This document shows, in pieces, positions 61,235-64,000 of a DNA stretch of 64,000 nt (the stretch's first letter is position 1; every line of letters begins with the position of its first letter). The stretch is taken from contig CAJLCI010000009.1 of assembly GCA_905205065.1 (NCBI GenBank), positions 1 through 64,000 of the forward strand. The letters are read 5' to 3'. A program made the translations under genes and the position numbers. Under the pieces are notes generated by a model. It was not told the DNA's origin, ran no database searches, and saw nothing but the letters and a program-made list of their open reading frames with translations. The stretch is from an uncultured Eubacteriales bacterium. Its GTDB lineage: Bacteria > Bacillota > Clostridia > Oscillospirales > CAG-272.

Positions 61235-64000
61235 TGGTTTACAGAGTATTTGTAGAAAAGAAAAAAGAACTTGCATATGAAGCGTCAGCTCTATGCTCTG
61301 ATATTCGCAATTTACTCGGTATAGAGTCCTTAACCGATGTCAGAATTATCAATCGCTATGACGCTGAAAATATATCAGAGGAACTTTTCAATTATGCAAA
61401 AAAGACAGTTTTTTCAGAGCCGCAGCTTGACATAGTATCTGAAAACCTGGATACGAGCGGAGCCACAACATTTGCAGTAGAATATCTTCCGGGACAATTT
61501 GATCAGCGGGCTGATTCAGCGTCACAGTGTATCCAAATTATTTCAAAGGGCGACAGACCGCTTATCCGCACCGCTAAGATTTATGTTCTTTACGGAGATA
61601 TAACAGAAAAACAGCTTGCAGATATAAAAAAATACGTAATCAACCCGGTAGAGTCGAGAGAAGCCGTTTTTGAAAAACCGGAGACACTCCGTATAAAATA
61701 CGATATTCCTACAGAAGTTAAAACACTCGACGGTTTTATTTCTCTTGATCGCGGTGGTCTTGAATCGTTTGTCAGTGAATACGGTCTTGCGATGGATACC
61801 GACGATATAGCATTTTGCCAGGATTATTTTAAATCAGAAAACCGTGATCCTACAGTTACAGAAATCAGAATGATTGACACATACTGGTCAGATCATTGCC
61901 GTCATACAACATTTTTAACCGTAATAGACAGCGTTAAATTTGAAGACGAACTTCTTCAGAGTGCATACAATGAATACATAGCTGTACGCCGTGAGCTTGG
62001 AAGAACAAAGCCAATCTGTCTTATGGATATAGCCACAATAGCGGTCAGATATCTTAAGGCTCACGGCAAGCTTGATAAACTGGATGAATCGGAAGAAATT
62101 AACGCGTGTACAGTCAAAGTTGATATTCAGCTTGATGGAAAAACAGAGCCGTGGCTGCTTTTATTTAAAAATGAAACGCATAATCACCCGACAGAAATTG
62201 AACCTTTCGGAGGAGCTGCAACATGCATCGGAGGCGCGATCCGTGATCCTCTCTCCGGCAGGGCATATGTTTACGGAGCAATGCGTGTGACCGGAGCGGC
62301 CGATCCATTGAAGCCTGTCTCTGAAACTATGAAGGGAAAGCTTCCGCAGAGAAAAATTGTAACTACCGCCGCCGCGGGATATTCATCATACGGAAATCAG
62401 ATCGGTCTCGCTACAGGTATAGTAGATGAAATTTATCATCCCGGATACGCCGCGAAAAGAATGGAGATCGGCGCTGTTATCGCCGCGGCTCCGGCTGAAA
62501 ATATCCGCCGCGAGCGTCCGGCTCCGGGAGATGTGGTAATTCTCCTCGGAGGAAGCACCGGTCGCGACGGATGTGGCGGAGCTACAGGATCGTCAAAATC
62601 TCACAATGTCCAATCGCTTGAAACCTGCGGTGCAGAAGTACAAAAAGGCAACGCGCCGGAAGAAAGAAAGCTTCAAAGATTTTTCAGAAACCGTGATGTC
62701 TGCCGAATGATAAAACGCTGCAATGATTTTGGCGCGGGCGGCGTATCGGTCGCAATAGGAGAGCTTGCAGACGGTCTTGATATTGATCTTAACGCTGTGC
62801 CTAAGAAATACGACGGTCTTGACGGAACCGAGCTCGCTATCAGCGAATCTCAGGAACGTATGGCGGTAGTTATAGAGCCGGATAATGTAGACGCTTTTCT
62901 GAAGCTGGCGGAAACGGAAAACCTGCAGGCCTGCCCGGTGGCCAGAGTTAAAGCAGAAGCTCGCCTTACAATGACTTGGAACGACAAAAAAATTGTCGAT
63001 GTAAGCCGTGAATTCCTAAATTCAAACGGAGCGGAAAAACATATTGACATTGCCGCTGCATCGGCCTCAATTTCAGAAAAGATAATTGACGGCGGATTTA
63101 ACGAAAATTATAAGAAACTTGCATCTGACCTCAATATCTGCTCTAAGAAAGGACTTTCCGAACGATTCGATTCTACAATCGGAGCAGGAACTGTTCTGAT
63201 GCCTTTCGGAGGAAAAAATCAGCTTACGCCGATACAGGCAATGGTTCAGAAAATTTCCTCAGAAAAGAAACACACGGACGACTGTTCATTAATGTCATTC
63301 GGATATAACCCCTTTATAACAGAACAAAGTCCGTATCACGGTGCATATCTTGCAGTCATAGAGTCTGTGTGCAAGCTGATAGCTTCCGGAGCGTCATTTA
63401 AAGACGTATATCTTACTTTTCAGGAGTATTTTGAACGTCCCGGAAAGAATCCCACAAGATGGGGAAAACCGTTTGCTGCGCTTCTCGGAGCTTTTAGGGC
63501 ACAAATGGAGCTTGAAATAGGCTCTATAGGAGGAAAAGATTCCATGAGCGGTTCCTTTGAATCGCTTGATGTACCCCCCACTCTTGTATCTTTTGCGGTA
63601 ACAACAGAAAAAGTACATAATATAATTTCCCCCGAGTTTAAAAGAGCCGGAAACCGTGTCGTCATTATAGAGCCTGAATATGATGAAAACAATCTCCCGA
63701 AAACAAAATCACTGCTCGGAGTTTTTGAAAAAGTAACTGCTCTTATTCGCTCAGGTGAGGCTGTTTCATGCTATACTCCGGGAATAGGCGGAATCGGAGA
63801 AGCGGTAATGAAAATGGCATTCGGAAACGGATTCGGATTTCATTTTTCAGATAATATTTCAGTGCAGGACATTTTCGGTTACAGATATGCTTCTTTCATT
63901 CTTGAGGTTAAAGACAAATGCGATGAAAAAATACTCGGCACTGTTGAGGACGACGGTTTGATCTGCTTAGGTACTGAAAAAATACCGCTTTCCGAGCTTC
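61234..64000 (+). CDS. purL: Phosphoribosylformylglycinamidine synthase (partial, runs off window)
   Basis: The open frame from ATG 61234 continues without a stop to the window end (922 codons). It is the large PurL type, with an N-terminal PurS-like domain (VYRVFVEKKKELAYEASAL), followed by the ATP site (WSDHCRHTTFL, KNETHNHPTEIEPFGGAATCIGG), FGAGGVSVAIGELADGLDIDL, and a second pseudo-symmetric half (SIGGKDSMSGSFE). The PurQ-like glutaminase domain is expected beyond 64000. It converts FGAR to FGAM. The start overlaps the purD stop. Confidence 0.95.
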   Translation, partial: MVYRVFVEKKKELAYEASALCSDIRNLLGIESLTDVRIINRYDAENISEELFNYAKKTVFSEPQLDIVSENLDTSGATTFAVEYLPGQFDQRADSASQCIQIISKGDRPLIRTAKIYVLYGDITEKQLADIKKYVINPVESREAVFEKPETLRIKYDIPTEVKTLDGFISLDRGGLESFVSEYGLAMDTDDIAFCQDYFKSENRDPTVTEIRMIDTYWSDHCRHTTFLTVIDSVKFEDELLQSAYNEYIAVRRELGRTKPICLMDIATIAVRYLKAHGKLDKLDESEEINACTVKVDIQLDGKTEPWLLLFKNETHNHPTEIEPFGGAATCIGGAIRDPLSGRAYVYGAMRVTGAADPLKPVSETMKGKLPQRKIVTTAAAGYSSYGNQIGLATGIVDEIYHPGYAAKRMEIGAVIAAAPAENIRRERPAPGDVVILLGGSTGRDGCGGATGSSKSHNVQSLETCGAEVQKGNAPEERKLQRFFRNRDVCRMIKRCNDFGAGGVSVAIGELADGLDIDLNAVPKKYDGLDGTELAISESQERMAVVIEPDNVDAFLKLAETENLQACPVARVKAEARLTMTWNDKKIVDVSREFLNSNGAEKHIDIAAASASISEKIIDGGFNENYKKLASDLNICSKKGLSERFDSTIGAGTVLMPFGGKNQLTPIQAMVQKISSEKKHTDDCSLMSFGYNPFITEQSPYHGAYLAVIESVCKLIASGASFKDVYLTFQEYFERPGKNPTRWGKPFAALLGAFRAQMELEIGSIGGKDSMSGSFESLDVPPTLVSFAVTTEKVHNIISPEFKRAGNRVVIIEPEYDENNLPKTKSLLGVFEKVTALIRSGEAVSCYTPGIGGIGEAVMKMAFGNGFGFHFSDNISVQDIFGYRYASFILEVKDKCDEKILGTVEDDGLICLGTEKIPLSEL

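Overview
The window looks like chromosome from an anaerobic, endospore-forming member of the Clostridia (Bacillota), probably an Oscillospirales-like gut lineage. The signs are a spoIIIA sporulation operon, a tryptophan T-box leader, a ZTP riboswitch, a type III glutamine synthetase, an anaerobic class III ribonucleotide reductase and a superoxide reductase/ferritin/rubredoxin set. The base composition is moderately AT-rich, with GAAAGG-type ribosome binding sites. The taxonomic call is inference from gene content only.

Layout. 1-4951: histidine genes hisC-hisB-hisH-hisA-hisF-hisIE (+). 5408-6232: a frameshifted XRE-type membrane regulator (+). 6554-12211 (-): a two-component system followed by VTC-domain protein, DUF4956 membrane protein and CotH-family protein. 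12233-17587 (-): trpE-G-D-C-F behind a Trp T-box and a consensus promoter; trpB and trpA are absent. 17803-19015 (-): two AT-rich accessory genes. 19398-26000: tRNA-Gly, glutamine synthetase III, topoisomerase III, thioredoxin reductase, tRNA-Ser. 26459-26869: secG (+). 26983-31598 (-): spoIIIAA-AG without spoIIIAH. 32174-36222 (+): NrdD with a fused thioredoxin-like tail under NrdR boxes, then desulfoferrodoxin, ferritin and rubredoxin. 36494-41099: gpmI (+), an SPFH/prohibitin protein (-) and a phosphodiester glycosidase-like protein (+).

41212-51159 is a pyrimidine operon (pyrC-carB-pyrK-pyrD-pyrF-pyrE-pyrB-pyrI) behind a promoter and an attenuator-like leader I do not recognise. 51178-64000 is a purine operon (purE-purC-purF-purM-purN-purO-like-AICAR transformylase-glyA-purD-purL) under a ZTP riboswitch, running off the window end. 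Together these genes cover most steps from PRPP, glutamine, aspartate and one-carbon units to UMP and IMP. Amide nitrogen comes from glutamine, made by the type III glutamine synthetase in the same window.

The most unusual structure is a dispersed family of composite intergenic repeats, seven copies: 1-225, 39361-39635, 47709-47815, 49320-49487, 50526-50719, 55283-55545 inverted, and 59830-59945. Each intact copy has a conserved GC-rich head, a variable number of 16-bp tandem units (about 1 to 12), and a conserved tail. Head and tail carry short inverted repeats (AAAAGTGAG / CTCACTTTT). I know of no named family that matches it. Other points worth checking are the unidentified pyr leader, a PurF without the N-terminal catalytic cysteine, a possible small RNA before secG, and a recurring extended ribosome-binding motif.
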